DNA of 64,000 nucleotides from Dryomyza anilis. Taxonomy: Eukaryota > Arthropoda > Insecta > Diptera > Dryomyzidae. The stretch spans positions 69,609,333 through 69,673,332 of the forward strand of contig OX638135.1 of NCBI GenBank assembly GCA_951804985.1, read 5' to 3'. Below, piece by piece: positions 10,905 to 21,165 of this stretch. Both the position numbers and the translations under genes were made by a program. The notes beneath the pieces were generated by a model, which saw nothing but the letters and a program-made list of their open reading frames with translations, did not search any database and was not told the origin of the DNA. Each line of letters begins with the position of its first letter. Position 1 is the first letter of the stretch.

Positions 10905-12448
10905 TCAATATTTAGCGGGCCTGTTTGCAAAATTCCCATTACCATTATTTCCTTGAAAAACTTGTGTATCGCTTTTAACACGACAATCCCCCTCGACGTG
11001 TCCCCCTCTATGGCACCAATCGCATCTCAATCCTGGAGCACTCTCGCCTTGGTTCTGGATACCACCTTGACCATTTACCTGAGGTACGGGTGGCTGACTT
11101 CCTTGGGGAGCAGTATGTCCTGGAAAAACATTCCGACCCGAACGATCTGCACACTGTTCATGTCCATAAGTACATAAGTACATAAGTACTGTTCATGTCC
11201 ATAAGACAGTCACTGCAATACGGAGTGTTTCTCCGTGTATAACATTCATACCTCAGATGTCCCTTCTTCTTGCAAAAAGAACATGTAGTTATAGGCTGCT
11301 TCATACCTACATTTTGTGTTTTGTCTTCCGTCTCCTTTTTTTCATTGCCTTGGCTACCTGATGCATTACGATTATTTGGCATGAAGGCCGATGAGGGCTC
11401 AGTGGGCAAAAGTGCAAAAAGAACATGTAGGTGTAGACTGCTTCATACTTACATTTTGTGTTTTCTCTTCCGTCTCCTTTTTTTCATTGCCTTGGCCACC
11501 TGATGCATTATGATTATTTGGCATGAAGGTCGAAGAAAGCTCATTGAAATAGACTCCAATCTTTTCTATGCCCGTTAACTCTGCTGACTCCCTTTGTATC
11601 GTCGCATGGTCCAATGCCTCTTCCACCAATTTCTCCAGTGTTGTTTGCTTACTGCTCAACATGAGCATTCGCAAAGTGTAATCCCGAAGTCCTAACTTAA
11701 ATGAGCATTTAACTAAATTATTCAATTCATTAACGAACACGTCGTCTTTCGTATCATTATATTTACATTTAGTCGTGCTTAATGCTGCCGACTGCAGGTT
11801 AACCAAACGCCTTGAGAAAGATCTAATACTTTCCCCGGATACTGAGATGCCTTTCTAATGTCATATTGAATGGCATCTACTGACCTACATTCCATGTACG
11901 TATTCCCTTACAGATTGTATAAATCATCTATTGTGTCAAACTCCTTTGAACTTACTAAGTCAAAAGCATCTCCCTGTAAACGAACCCTAACGCCTTTAAA
12001 AAAACTCCTTCATTTGTTCAGGCTTCAGTTCTGCCCTCACCACTTCACGGTGAAGATCCGTCCTCAGCGATGATGAGTCTGCACCTGCAAAATCTGGCAC
12101 CGCATTTTTAACAAATTTCGCGACTTCGCCTAATCCCATGTTGCCCTGTGTTGTGATGTCATCACTTTCTATGGTATCCTTGTGGTATAAGGATGTCTCG
12201 TGCGCTGTCTTAACCTCCTCGTTCAAATATCTAATACGCGCGTTCAACTCCTGTATTTTGTTGTTCGCTTCCTCCACCGTCGCGTACTCCTCCCTTGCCA
12301 GGCGTCTGACCGAATTATTTATTGATTCGTCAGAAATATTCTTTTCTTTCAATAAATTTCTTAATTTTATGTTTTCCTCTTCTATTTTACCTATATCTTC
12401 TAACTCTGCTGTACGTTTTAAACAATAGTCGTTTAAACGTTTTCTCAA
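10905..12448 (-). pseudogene. Gypsy-A gag, copy 1 (frameshifted)
   Basis: Three frames make up gag. 12448-11996 is a coiled-coil-like N-terminus with repeated I/L and E/K. 11806-11399 is capsid-like (FVNELNNLVKCSFKLGLRDY, TTLEKLVEEALDHA). 11409-10905 is nucleocapsid with zinc knuckles CSFCKKKGHLRYEC and CDWCHRGGHVEGDC. A 142-bp tandem duplication (11271-11545) and a small duplication around 11165-11200 disrupt the frame. Part of capsid between 11807 and 11995 is out of frame. Gag packages element RNA. Copy 2 (38934-40190) has a longer uninterrupted capsid frame. Confidence 0.85.
11271..11545. repeat. 142-bp tandem duplication in Gypsy-A gag copy 1
   Basis: The block starting TGCAAAAAGAACATGTAG at 11271 recurs from 11413, with a few substitutions. 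Copy 2 has one unit, so this is private to copy 1 and shifts the gag frame. Confidence 0.9.
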
Positions 12449-12552
12449 CCCGTCAACTAATCTTTCTAATTCACAATTTTCTGCTAAAACAGATTTAATT
12501 TTTAAATTCTGGAAATTTAGTAACTCTTGTACTATTTTATCTGCCTCCTCTA

Positions 12553-13281
12553 ATACCTGAGACAGACATCTAGTAAAGTTATTATAATAACAATACTATA
12601 ATATTCTAAATACAGATAGGTGACAGACATAACGTAGTATAGTTTGTGTAGTAAATAAAGCTATGCGAAACAAATATTACAGCATTTTTATTTTTGTTGG
12701 GTACCACGGTTACTAGAGAATAATATATTCTAGTCCGCTGTAAAGAGCACTATTTTTTGAAAGTCGTGACAATTTTTATTTTTTGTTTTTCTTTTACAGA
12801 CTTCTAATAAAAGTGAAAACAACGTTTTTTTACACGATAGGTTTCCTTTACTTGCAGATTCTCAGTGGACACTTATATTTTTTCTTAATATTGTAGCTTT
12901 ACTACATTGAAATTTGCAAGGTCGTGGTCATTTTATTTTTGTGATTCCAATTAAATGCAGTTCAATAAAATTCAGTTTCTAATATTCATTTTTCAATAAA
13001 ATTTTGAAAAACAATTTCAAATAATTTATTTATTTTTTTGAATTTATTATGCCATTTCAGTACAAAGAGCTTCTTTTGACAAGAAGCTTTCGGTAAGCTT
13101 TTGAAAGTTGGCTGTGTTTAAACGAAAACTACAAAAATACTACGAATAGTTTCGTGGTATTTGTACCAGATATATACCACAATGAAATCAACGAATACTA
13201 CAAAAATATTATAATATTGTGAGACACACATCTAGTATTTCAAATACTATGATATGAATACCAGATGTCTGTCTCAGGTAT
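12553..13281. mobile_element. 729-bp non-autonomous TIR element flanked by TA
   Basis: The ends form an inverted repeat: ATACCTGAGACAGACATCT begins at 12553, and the complement of the same sequence ends at 13281. TA flanks both sides (12551-12552, 13282-13283). Gypsy-A copy 2 shows the empty site near 40321. There is no reading frame of note. The TA duplication fits a Tc1/mariner-like mobilising enzyme, but the terminal sequence is not one I can name. It interrupts the gag leader of copy 1. Confidence 0.85.
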
Positions 13282-13460
13282 TATTTAGATAAATGCAGAA
13301 TTATAGATATATTATCTTTTAATAATGCTGTACTATCTTTATTTCGTATTGTTGGTACAAATTGCGACCATAATTTTTCAACAAATCTGTCCAATTCGCT
13401 GTCCAATATTTTCAATCAATTTAAAACGTTATCTTTATCTTTTAATTAAAAAAAAAAATT

Positions 13461-13740
13461 CATTTAATTGTAATTGAAAATTTCAATGAAACAAAAATGT
13501 TACCCAAACAAGAACGAAATCAATTTTGGTATTCATGAAGTATAACTATAAACTATTTTTTTTTTCAAATTTATTTTCAAGTATTTTTTTTTTTAATTAA
13601 ATAAATTCCATTTAATTGTAATTGAAAATTTCAATGAAACAAAAATTTTACCCAAACAACAACGTAATCAATTTTGGCATTCATGAAGTATAACTATAAA
13701 CTATATTTTTTTTTCAAATATATTTTCAAGTATTTTTTTT
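13461..13740. repeat. 148-bp tandem duplication in the Gypsy-A leader
   Basis: The block beginning CATTTAATTGTAATTGAAAA occurs at 13461 and again at 13609 with few changes. Copy 2 has one unit (about 40545). Confidence 0.85.
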
Positions 13741-13910
13741 TAAATCTGTTTTCTATAACATTGCAAATAAAAATAATTTTATTTTTCCAAAAAAAAAATA
13801 TTAACATACAATGTGTTTTTTTTTATATACAGTTTTTGTTATTTTTTAAAATCATAACGTGTGTTCACGCGCTTTAAAATTAAATCAAATCATTTAGTTT
13901 TTATTTGTTA

Positions 13911-14066
13911 TACACCGGAGGGTCCGTAGTTTGGAATCCCAGTGTTATTTCGATTTATTTATTTGGAAATTTTAATTTTCTTTTTTAAATTAAAAGAAAG
14001 TTTTTTAAAATCTAAATTTTCAATTGTTATACACTGGATGGTCCGTAGTTTGGAATCTCAGTGTTA
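13911..14066 (-). repeat. Two copies of a hairpin motif in the Gypsy-A leader
   Basis: At 13911-13947 and 14031-14066 a short inverted repeat (ACACYGG pairing with CCAGTGT) brackets GGGTCCGTAGTTTGGAAT or a close variant. Copy 2 carries the same pair at 40763-40797 and 41185-41220. They lie in the untranslated leader between the primer site and gag, where RNA packaging or dimerisation structures are expected. Confidence 0.6.
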
Positions 14067-14350
14067 TTTTATTTATTTATTGTTCATTGAATGTTAATTG
14101 ATTCTATTGAATATTAACAATATTCATTTAAATTTTAAAAATAAATTTATATTTAACTATATTCTGATGTAAAATAGTCCCTCTTCTTTTTTTTTAACTT
14201 CTAAAACACTACTCATAAAAAAGTATGAAAACTATCCTATTCTATTTTTATATCTTTAAAAAAAAAAAAAAATTCAAACACTTACCATTTTATTTTAGGG
14301 TCCTTCCTCCTTCCTTCTTCCTATCTCTCGGTCCTTGAGAGGTTGGTACC

Positions 14351-14368
14351 GACGTACCGGCTGCGCCA
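14351..14368 (-). other. Primer-binding site of Gypsy-A copy 1
   Basis: The minus strand reads TGGCGCAGCCGGTACGTC two bases inside the 5' LTR. It starts with TGG, the complement of a tRNA CCA end. Copy 2 has the same site with one change (41483-41500). I do not name the tRNA. Confidence 0.8.
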
Positions 14369-14370
14369 AA

Positions 14371-14996
14371 TGTTGTATATTCTAGATGGTTGAATAATTT
14401 CCTTTTTTATTGTTCACTACCTCCACTTGAGGTTGGTTAAACTACAATCTTTTAAATTGCAACGAAAGGTATTAACAATACCTTCGTTGCAAGCTTTTCT
14501 TAAATTCTATTCTCACTATGTTCTAGTGAGTTTTCACTTTCACTCAATTTTGGTGTACGTTACTTTTGATGAAACTCCGACTTGCAGTTTTTGGCTGACA
14601 CCAATTGCGAAATATCAGAATTGTTGGCAATCGCTGCTTCACTTATTTTAACATAGACCCAAAATAACGCAATGGAAAATTGTATTGCAAGCCTCTTGAA
14701 AGAGGTGTGTTCTAAGTAAAGCTTTAGCGCTTTGCCAAATTATTGCCAGCTTCTGTTAATTGTGCAAGCTAACCTGAAAGAGGTGTGTTCTATGTAAAGC
14801 TTAGCGCATTGCAAAATTATTATCATTGTTGCGAACGTGAAGCGTTGGGACAATGCTATGAACATGTTGCTGTACAACATGAGTACAACATGATATAAAA
14901 ACATGATGCACTCAACATATGTACAGCAACATCCAAAACTGAATGACTAGTGAAGAACCATAAAGAAAAGCAAAATGTATGCGCTAATTCACAATG
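14371..14996 (-). repeat. 5' LTR of Gypsy-A copy 1
   Basis: Begins TGTTGTA at 14371 next to the primer site and ends near 14994 (ACAA, with the last two bases changed). From about 14417 it matches the copy 2 LTRs; the inner 46 bp are unrelated to them apart from the first seven bases. At 14995 it joins Gypsy-C pol. Confidence 0.85.
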
Positions 14997-16190
14997 TCCG
15001 TACAGATATTTTGGAAATTTCTCACACTCTCGATTACAGCAACAAGCTCCCTCCTGGCTTAGACAAGATTTTACTGTAGTATGCGATCACTTTTTCTTGG
15101 CTATTGATCACTTAAAAGAGGACTTCGCAAATTTCGTGTCCAGTACAAATTTTTCACCTGGAATGGGATACGCAAGAATTGGTGCCGAGCAAAGTAGTGC
15201 TTTTAATTTCAAAAAGGAATTTTCTTGAGTTTTCCCATTATCGGGTCTTTCTTGTCAACTCGTGAAGACTGCCTGCAACATTCGCAAAACCTGGAACAAA
15301 TCGCCTGTAGTATGTACATAGCCCAAAGAAACTTCGTAGGTCATGTAGGTTTTGCGGTCTGGGCCATTCTTTTACTGCAACTATTTTTTCTTCATCGGTA
15401 TGCACTCCTTTCGTGGTAACTCGGTGACCCAGATACTTGGCTTCTTTCTTGAAAAGTGAGCATTTCTTCTATTTTTTTCTAAGATGCTCGTCAAAGTCCT
15501 TGCCCCTGAAAATTATGTCGTCATGGTATACCAGACAAGTTTTCCAGTGTAGACTTTTCAATACATGCTCCATTAACAGCTCGAATATTGCTGGGGCATT
15601 ATATAGTCCAAACGACATTACCAAAAATTTCCATAATCCACGTGACACTTCGTCTCTATTCGCAAGTGGTACAAGTGGTGTTTGACGAATTGGGTTAGAA
15701 TCACCAGTAACTATCCGATGTTTTACGATGGCAGTTCTGCTATTCTTTAGGCCCTTTTCAGCAAATGCGCACCGATATTTATCAATTAGCTTTTGCACTT
15801 GACTCTTTTCTTTGGCATCCAAATCCTTCGTCCCCTCATTTATAAACCTGTGAGGAGATTGTTGGTTTATTTGCGGTGTCACATAGTCCTTTGGTTGATT
15901 TGACTCACAATTTATAATCGCCGATGCCACTTGACACTGGACTATCACTGTTCCATTTTCAATTAATTTTGACTAGTTTTCCAGATTGAGAACTCTTATA
16001 GGTACAATTCTCTCTTTCTCCTCCTTAACAAGTGTTCTTCCTACCGCTATGTTATTTTATACAGCTCTTCGTTGCTTCAATAACCCAAAACTTGCTTATC
16101 ACACATTCTCTATTTAATTGCGCCCAAACAATTGCTTCTGAATTACTTGGTATTTTTCTATTTTTATGAGGTAAATAAATCATCGTTCAC
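14997..16190 (-). pseudogene. Gypsy-C pol remnant (linker, RT, RNase H)
   Basis: 16190-15960 encodes the stretch that normally links protease to RT. Frame 15948-15469 continues with a segment before RT (AIVKHRIVTGDSNPIRQTPL), then skips most of the fingers and first palm motif to reach FGLYNAPAIFELLMEHVLK and CLVYHDDII, where the usual YLDD reads YHDD. Further minus-strand fragments down to 15000 recall the RT thumb (KKEAKYLGH, about 15440) and RNase H. Gag nucleocapsid and protease proper are missing. It is a multiply deleted pseudogene, cut off by the Gypsy-A LTR. Confidence 0.8.
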
Positions 16191-16550
16191 ATCAATTGTA
16201 CGCGCTTTTGAACTGGTCGGCACAACGCATTTGCTGTCTCATGAGCTGTGGTAAACGTTTCCGTAAATGTTACCTTGGGCGTAATCACTGATGCACGTTT
16301 TGTTTCCTGATCGCGTATGCCATCTATCTTGCACTTTTTTGTGAAATCATTCGTTGAATCTGCATACGACAAATGCGCAAGCCTTTTGACGTCTGCTGCA
16401 AACGCCGGCAAAGTTTCACCATTTCGTTGCATTCTGCCCTTCATGTATATCTCTTTCAAGTAATCACTGCCATAATCGTCAAATAACTGTTTCTATAACT
16501 TTTGGGAACATAAATAATATGCTGGTTTTTATGTGGGATCCTGCTGTGAC
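16187..16550 (-). pseudogene. Gypsy-C gag capsid fragment
   Basis: Translates to a Ty3/gypsy capsid-type stretch (DYLKEIYMKGRMQRNGETLP, then AADVKRLAHLSYAD and IRDQETKRA). One stop lies near 16490. It continues, across the R1-like insertion, the gag N-terminus at 18704-19500. Confidence 0.7.
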
Positions 16551-17036
16551 AGCCCTAACCCACAGTGCGCTTAACACCGACTAATACAATGCGTCAGTCA
16601 CCGCCCCATTGGAGGGTGCAGATACCAATTTAAAGTTATGCATGTGGACATAACTTACCTCTTGGTGACGGGCGAGGCTATCTAATCCTCTTCCATTCTA
16701 TGGGTCATGGCGCCCGGTTGAGAAGACGCAACTCCACGCCGAGCAACTACTCTACCCGCGTAAATTTGGGTTGTAACCACAGCCACCACGATATCCCCGT
16801 AGGGCCAATCGCAAAAGCAGGCTAAACACAAGGTAGCACCTAAATGTTCAGGGGCTTCTGCTTACCCGTGGTACCAGATTAAAGGCCCCGGTCAGACTTC
16901 GTAGACACTTACGTAACTACTATCAGTTGAGCTCTATATATCTGGGGACTGGTGGCCGAATGTTGACATCCATCTATTTGCTACTACGCCGCCTTCTGAA
17001 AACTTCGCTTGCAAAACGACCAAAACAAGCAACACG

Positions 17037-18700
17037 CTATCCGGTGGAGAGTATGTTACCTATCTCGATCGTTCCACTTGCAAACAACTCACGCAATTCT
17101 TTACGAATATCCTCATACAACGGGTAGTCACAGATAATGTGAACGCTGTCCTCTACATCACCGCACGCACAACACTCAGTTGCACTCAAAGTGCGCCGGA
17201 ACAAATACTCATTCAATGAGCCATGCCCAGTAAGAAGAAATCCCAAACTCAAACCGAAGTCAAATTTTGGGAAATTGCCTACAAACCTGACATCGCCAAT
17301 GAACGAATAAGTTGTCCGGCCATATGAATACCCGTCCCAACTAGATTGCCACCTAGACAGGACCTCCTCACGCAACACAATCTTCCGTTCATTTGTAGAC
17401 TGGCATCGCACGACATTAATCTGCCAGTCGCTGTCCCGAAGCGCTATTCTCCTCATGATTCTGTAAGTAATAAATAATATAATAATATAATAATAGTTTG
17501 GCGCTACAGTTCTGTATAGAACTTCGGCCGAGCTCTCTCACCATTTTGAGCTGTGCGTGTTATATTTGAACTCAAAGTGGAGGGACCTACAGTTTATTGC
17601 CGAATCCGAACGGCGGGTGAGAGCTTTTCATAGGCAAAGTTTTACTCTCGTAAGTTTGCCATTTACTGCCGAGAGGTAGCGCGGTATAGAAAAATGTTTC
17701 TATGAAAAGATGTTGTTAGCCCCAGTCCAGGCTTGAACCGGGGACCTTTCGTCTCGCAGTCCAACGCACTAACCACTGAGCTACCGCGGCTCTGTAAGTA
17801 ATACTTTTAGATATTACCTCCAGATCAAGTGGTGGTACCCCCATCAGCACTTGAAAGGCCCTGTAGAGACCGTGCGGCAGAGAGGCATACACGCTAGCAA
17901 GACCACACGCTGACAAGACAGTATCTTGCCCTACAGCAGTCATGACTGTTTCGTACCATACTGACGCACCAAACGTTGCGCAAGCAGCGAACAGTCCGCC
18001 ATATATGATCCTAACAGAGCGTCTACTAAGGCCCCAATCACTTCGAAGAACACGACGAAGCTGCCCTACTACGCCAACCAAACGGTCACGTACCCTCTCC
18101 AGGTGGAGTGTAAAATTGATTCGTTCTTTAATAGTAAGTCCCATGTACTTGACTTCAGTCGCATACTTGAGACTGATACCGTTAGCCGTTAGCCGTTAGA
18201 CTTCTCACCAAAATGAGCAGATCATCCGCGTATGCCACACACTCGAACGTGCGCTCAAGCTCCCTCAGCAGCGGTTCCATCATCATGTTCCAAATAAATG
18301 GACCACTGATGGACCCCTGCGAACTCCCGCGCACCACGTCCACACCGACGGTTTCGTTAACACCAACGACAACCGCCCTCCTACCACAAAAGTACCTACG
18401 CCAGAGATCTAATTCCCGACAACTAAGGCCACTCAGCCTACTAATGACTGTTTCCCAATATAGGTAGTAAAATTCGCCCTTGAAGTCAACAAATAGTCCT
18501 ACAACATACTTCTCCTCAGACTGACGAACAGTCTCTACAACGCATCGCCATGCGTCCTTCACGCTTCGGCCCTGCCGAAACCCGAACTGCCGCTCGCACA
18601 GTTAACCCATGGTGTCCTGAAGCCGCTCAACCATCACCCTTTCCAATACCTTACCCAGAACCAGCAGAAGGCTGATGCCCCGATATGATCGAGGATTGCT
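17037..18700 (-). pseudogene. R1-like LINE ORF2 (RT and C-terminal zinc region), interrupted
   Basis: Frame 18562-18182 has VGLFVDFKGEFYYLYWETV, GSSQGSISGPFIWNMMMEPL and the catalytic CVAYADDLLIL. The upstream piece (LCERQFGFRQGRSVKDAWR) is preceded by a stop near 18604. 18144-17804 continues with the thumb (GLTIKERINFTLHLERVRDR, YGGLFAACATFGASVWY). After the SINE, 17456-17037 carries the C-terminal WQ...GR...TGHGSLNEYL and CCACGDVEDSVHIICDYPLY, a CCHC-type motif typical of R1-clade ORF2. Loss of frame and the SINE make it non-functional. Confidence 0.88.
17473..17790 (-). mobile_element. tRNA-derived SINE, family 1, copy a
   Basis: A 318-bp insertion with a 13-bp target duplication TCTGTAAGTAATA (17460-17472 and 17791-17803). 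The 5' end on the minus strand is tRNA-like: GCCGCGGTAGCTCAGTGG (box A region), then GGTTCAAGCC (box B). A non-tRNA body and an AT-rich TATTAT tail follow. Other copies are at 27354-27663 and 32315-32627. Mobilisation by LINE machinery is inferred from tail and duplication. Confidence 0.93.
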
Positions 18701-18703
18701 GAA

Positions 18704-19500
18704 CTCTCACCATCGGGTGACTTCAGAAAAGTCTGCAATACTTCGGCTGCGCCTCCAATTAGCGCCACGATAAGTACGGTAATCCACCGATTACTTACAG
18801 CCGTGGTCTCAAATTGCAGCTAGAAAATGTTGAATGCAGTAGTTCCATCGTAAATCGGCGACTTTAGCCTCGTACCACTAACAACATGCTGTGTACGTCC
18901 AATTAGCTGTAACGCACCGAAATCTTGCATTTTCTGGAACTTTATGTCGATGTCATTTTCAAATTTTTCAAACTTGCGACTGTCATTTACATGTTCCTCA
19001 AGCTCGTTTACTTTGCTCTGGAGTTTATTAGAAACTTCCAAAAGGTGCTTCGAATGTTCTTGAAGCTGTTCTGATTTTTCCTGAAGTTTCTGGTCTATTT
19101 TATTTAAATTTTCTAGACGTTGTTTCGAATTTTATTGAAGTTCTGTTTTAAGTTGATTGGAATTTTCTTGAAGTTGTTTTGAATTTTCCAGAAATTTTTG
19201 GTCTAATTTGTTGGAATTTTCTTGAGCCATTATCTGAAACTGTTCCTGCATAGTTTCGATCAACTGGCTCATATCAAAAACTTAGGTCTGTACTTTCTCC
19301 TCTGTGAACAGACTTTTTGATGACTATACTGCAGCTTCAATTTCAAATTCGTGGTCTGTGAGATTAATACTTTGGGCCTCCAATTCTTCCATTAGGCGTT
19401 TCTTTACCTCTTCTTTCGTACCAGCAGTTGCAAGATTAAGAATCGACAGCTCTTTCTTTAGCTGGTCGACTTTATTTGATCAAATTAAACCATTTTGAGT
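18704..19500 (-). pseudogene. Gypsy-C gag N-terminus, copy 1 (SAP-like domain and coiled coil)
   Basis: Begins near 19500 with a SAP-like helix-extended-helix stretch (VDQLKKELSILNLATAGTK). A long coiled coil follows (repeats of QENSNKL-type heptads, 19240-18960), then the gag motif SPIYDGTTAFNIF at about 18850. Several stops and frameshifts interrupt it. The copy at 57026-57672 is better preserved. Confidence 0.75.
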
Positions 19501-19505
19501 CACAA

Positions 19506-19523
19506 TACCAATTCTGACACCAA
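19506..19523 (-). other. Primer-binding site of Gypsy-C copy 1
   Basis: Minus strand TGGTGTCAGAATTGGTAT, one base inside the LTR. It parallels TGGTGTCAAGTGGGATTG at 57682-57699. Confidence 0.65.
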
Positions 19524-19949
19524 TGTTATGAAAATTCAATCTGCAGAAAACTGTTCTACGAGTTCGTATCGCTAAATTGTGTACAAAATAAAAACAAACT
19601 TATTTGGTTTAAACTAGTATTCTTTCAACTATTATTAATTAACTTTATTTATTTAAATAACAACTTAAAGAATAATAACTTTTATGAACTGCTAAATTTC
19701 TACTATTTAGCTTAACAATATTCACTCACGAGACGCACTAATTAACTATCAAGTGCTGTGCCTCAGATGCGGCGCCCTTATATACTGCATGTATCATTTC
19801 GTTACGTTCCGACAAGCATCGACATGTTTCGAGAACCTTCTACTCGTTTCATGAATGACGCATGCGATTGGTATCGCATTCGCACTCATGTGTCTAAATG
19901 CGCTGATCTTCCATCACTTTCTTGCACACTGCCTTAGTTCGCTGAATGC
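19524..19949 (-). repeat. 5' LTR of Gypsy-C copy 1, truncated
   Basis: Starts TGTTATG at 19524 and aligns in reverse with the solo LTR at 1842-2377, including a TATA region around 19785. The distal part of about 110 bp is missing, and LINE copy A begins there. Confidence 0.85.
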
Positions 19950-20618
19950 AAGTATGTGGGACGGACGTGTCGTGTCGTCTCTTGTCTTTTTAACGTGGTC
20001 CGTCCGTCGTTTAGTATAAATGTGTTTCAAAACTGTGTTTAATGTGCTCGCCCAACATAAAAAAATAACAACGAAATAAAACAAAATTAAATTAAAACAC
20101 AAACTAATAATAATTTACATAAAAAACTAAAAATAAAATAAATACCAATTAAATAAAACAAACAATAAACACTCTGCAACAACAACCACATAATAAAACC
20201 GGTTTCGCGCTACCGACGCAAAGGGCGTTTCTTTGCTGCAATTGCACAGGTTTGTTGACGTATTACCTCCCTCCCTCCCCCATCCTACTCCACGCTACTA
20301 GCGAGCACGGTTGAGGCTTCACTGAGTGCGCAATCTATGCTCTGGTGAAGGCATAACACTCACCACGGCTTGACTTACGCTCTCATTTGTTTGTTTCAAC
20401 TGCTGCGCCTTGGTAGTATGTATGTCTGTTTTGAAGTTGCCCAGTAGAAAAAATTTCGCAAAAATTTCGCATAGATTTTTGCAACATTCGTGGGCTGAGA
20501 ACGATTTTTTTCTTTATATATGTGTATGTGTCCGTTAATAGGCCACAAATAATGGCACTAGGTGAGACCCAGGTTAGTGAGGATGCAGATCCACTATATT
20601 GTCAAATACCTGGGTATT

Positions 20619-20800
20619 TTTTTTTTTTTGGAATATCTACTAAGATCCACAGCACTCAGACAGACTATATCCATTGTACTGTGAAATCTACAATTTTTTG
20701 GTTAATATCACCACGAGCGCCCATGCACAAACCGGGATTCAAACCCGAGACCTTCAGAATGCAAGTCCAGTGCGCTACATCTGGACTGCTGAGGCCGGCT
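20619..20800 (-). mobile_element. tRNA-derived SINE, family 2
   Basis: A 182-bp insertion flanked by an 11-bp duplication ACCTGGGTATT (20608-20618 and 20801-20811). The minus strand begins AGCCGGCCTCAGCAGTCC, has a box A-like TAGCGCACTGG and box B-like GGTTTGAATCC, and ends in poly(A) (T run at 20616-20629). LINE copy B has the empty site near 61210. Confidence 0.9.
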
Positions 20801-20814
20801 ACCTGGGTATTACT

Positions 20815-20892
20815 TAGTGCCATTATTTTCTGCCCATAAGGGTCTCGCTCTATTTAGTGCCATTATTTTCTGCCCATAAGGTTCTCGCTCTA
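20815..20892. repeat. 39-bp tandem duplication in LINE copy A
   Basis: AGTGCCATTATTTTCTGCCC and the bases after it are present twice in a row. Copy B has one unit. Confidence 0.9.
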
Positions 20893-21165
20893 TTTATTCG
20901 GAGTGACGTTGTGTATCAACTGCAGCAACAACATAGTGTGTCGGATAGCGAATTTAATTGGGGTTAAATTCAAAATCCAAACAGACATCATGCACTTGTG
21001 CTTTCTTTATAGGATTACGAATCTATAATGTGGGTTTCCACATGTTTTTACGCCACCTGTAGTTTACGCGCATATTCGATTAAAGCCCCGTAGAGGACTG
21101 TATGGCTTTACGAAAAAGCAAATTGGGTTGCGTTAAATGATTTTTTTCGTAACTTTAATTGGAAA

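Larger units (their letters stand above)
1177..14996 (-). mobile_element. Ty3/gypsy element Gypsy-A, copy 1
   Basis: LTR retrotransposon read on the minus strand: 5' LTR 14371-14996, primer-binding site 14351-14368, leader, gag (12448-10905), lysine/asparagine-rich linker, protease, RT/RNase H, integrase (to 6858), about 4 kb of A-rich non-coding DNA, polypurine tract 1711-1723 and a truncated 3' LTR 1177-1710. The copy is dead: frameshifts in gag and pol, a stop and frameshift in integrase. Three later insertions can be excised by comparison with copy 2 (28941-42201): solo LTR 1842-2377 and TIR elements 4639-5352 and 12553-13281. The outer LTR ends abut an RTE LINE on one side and Gypsy-C pol on the other, with no target duplication, so one or both flanks have been rearranged. 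Confidence 0.85.
16551..18703 (-). mobile_element. R1-like LINE, 5'-truncated, inserted in Gypsy-C gag
   Basis: Minus-strand non-LTR element. RT begins within SYRGISLLLVLGKVLER near 18690 and continues to the cysteine-rich end near 17040, with a GC-richer 3' untranslated tail to 16551. Gag sequence on the two flanks belongs to one Gypsy-C copy. The short string CAGCA ends the upstream flank and also appears at the downstream flank, a possible small target duplication. A SINE sits inside (17473-17790). Confidence 0.8.
14997..19949 (-). mobile_element. Ty3/gypsy element Gypsy-C, copy 1 (truncated, nested)
   Basis: Minus-strand order: 5' LTR 19949-19524, primer site, gag N-terminus (19500-18704), R1-like LINE insertion (18703-16551), gag capsid (16550-16187), protease-RT linker, then RT and RNase H remnants (15960-14997). 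The integrase half and 3' LTR are gone; the break is the Gypsy-A LTR. It is the same family as 55433-58250, judged by the LTR, the SAP/coiled-coil gag and the SPIYDGTTAFN motif. Confidence 0.8.

Noticed and set aside
10881..11177. 98-codon plus-strand frame, also open in copy 2 (38910-39401)
   Set aside because: It mirrors the gag zinc-knuckle region on the minus strand; conservation follows from gag.
15225..15419. Plus-strand frame MSFPIIGSFLSTREDCL... and its neighbours at 14950-15685
   Set aside because: They are antisense to the Gypsy-C RT and RNase H remnant and show no independent protein features.
17716..17790. Possible tRNA gene (box A, box B, tRNA-like head)
   Set aside because: The same head occurs at 27590-27663 and 32315-32390 with the same non-tRNA body and tail and with target duplications, so it is a SINE and not a tRNA gene.
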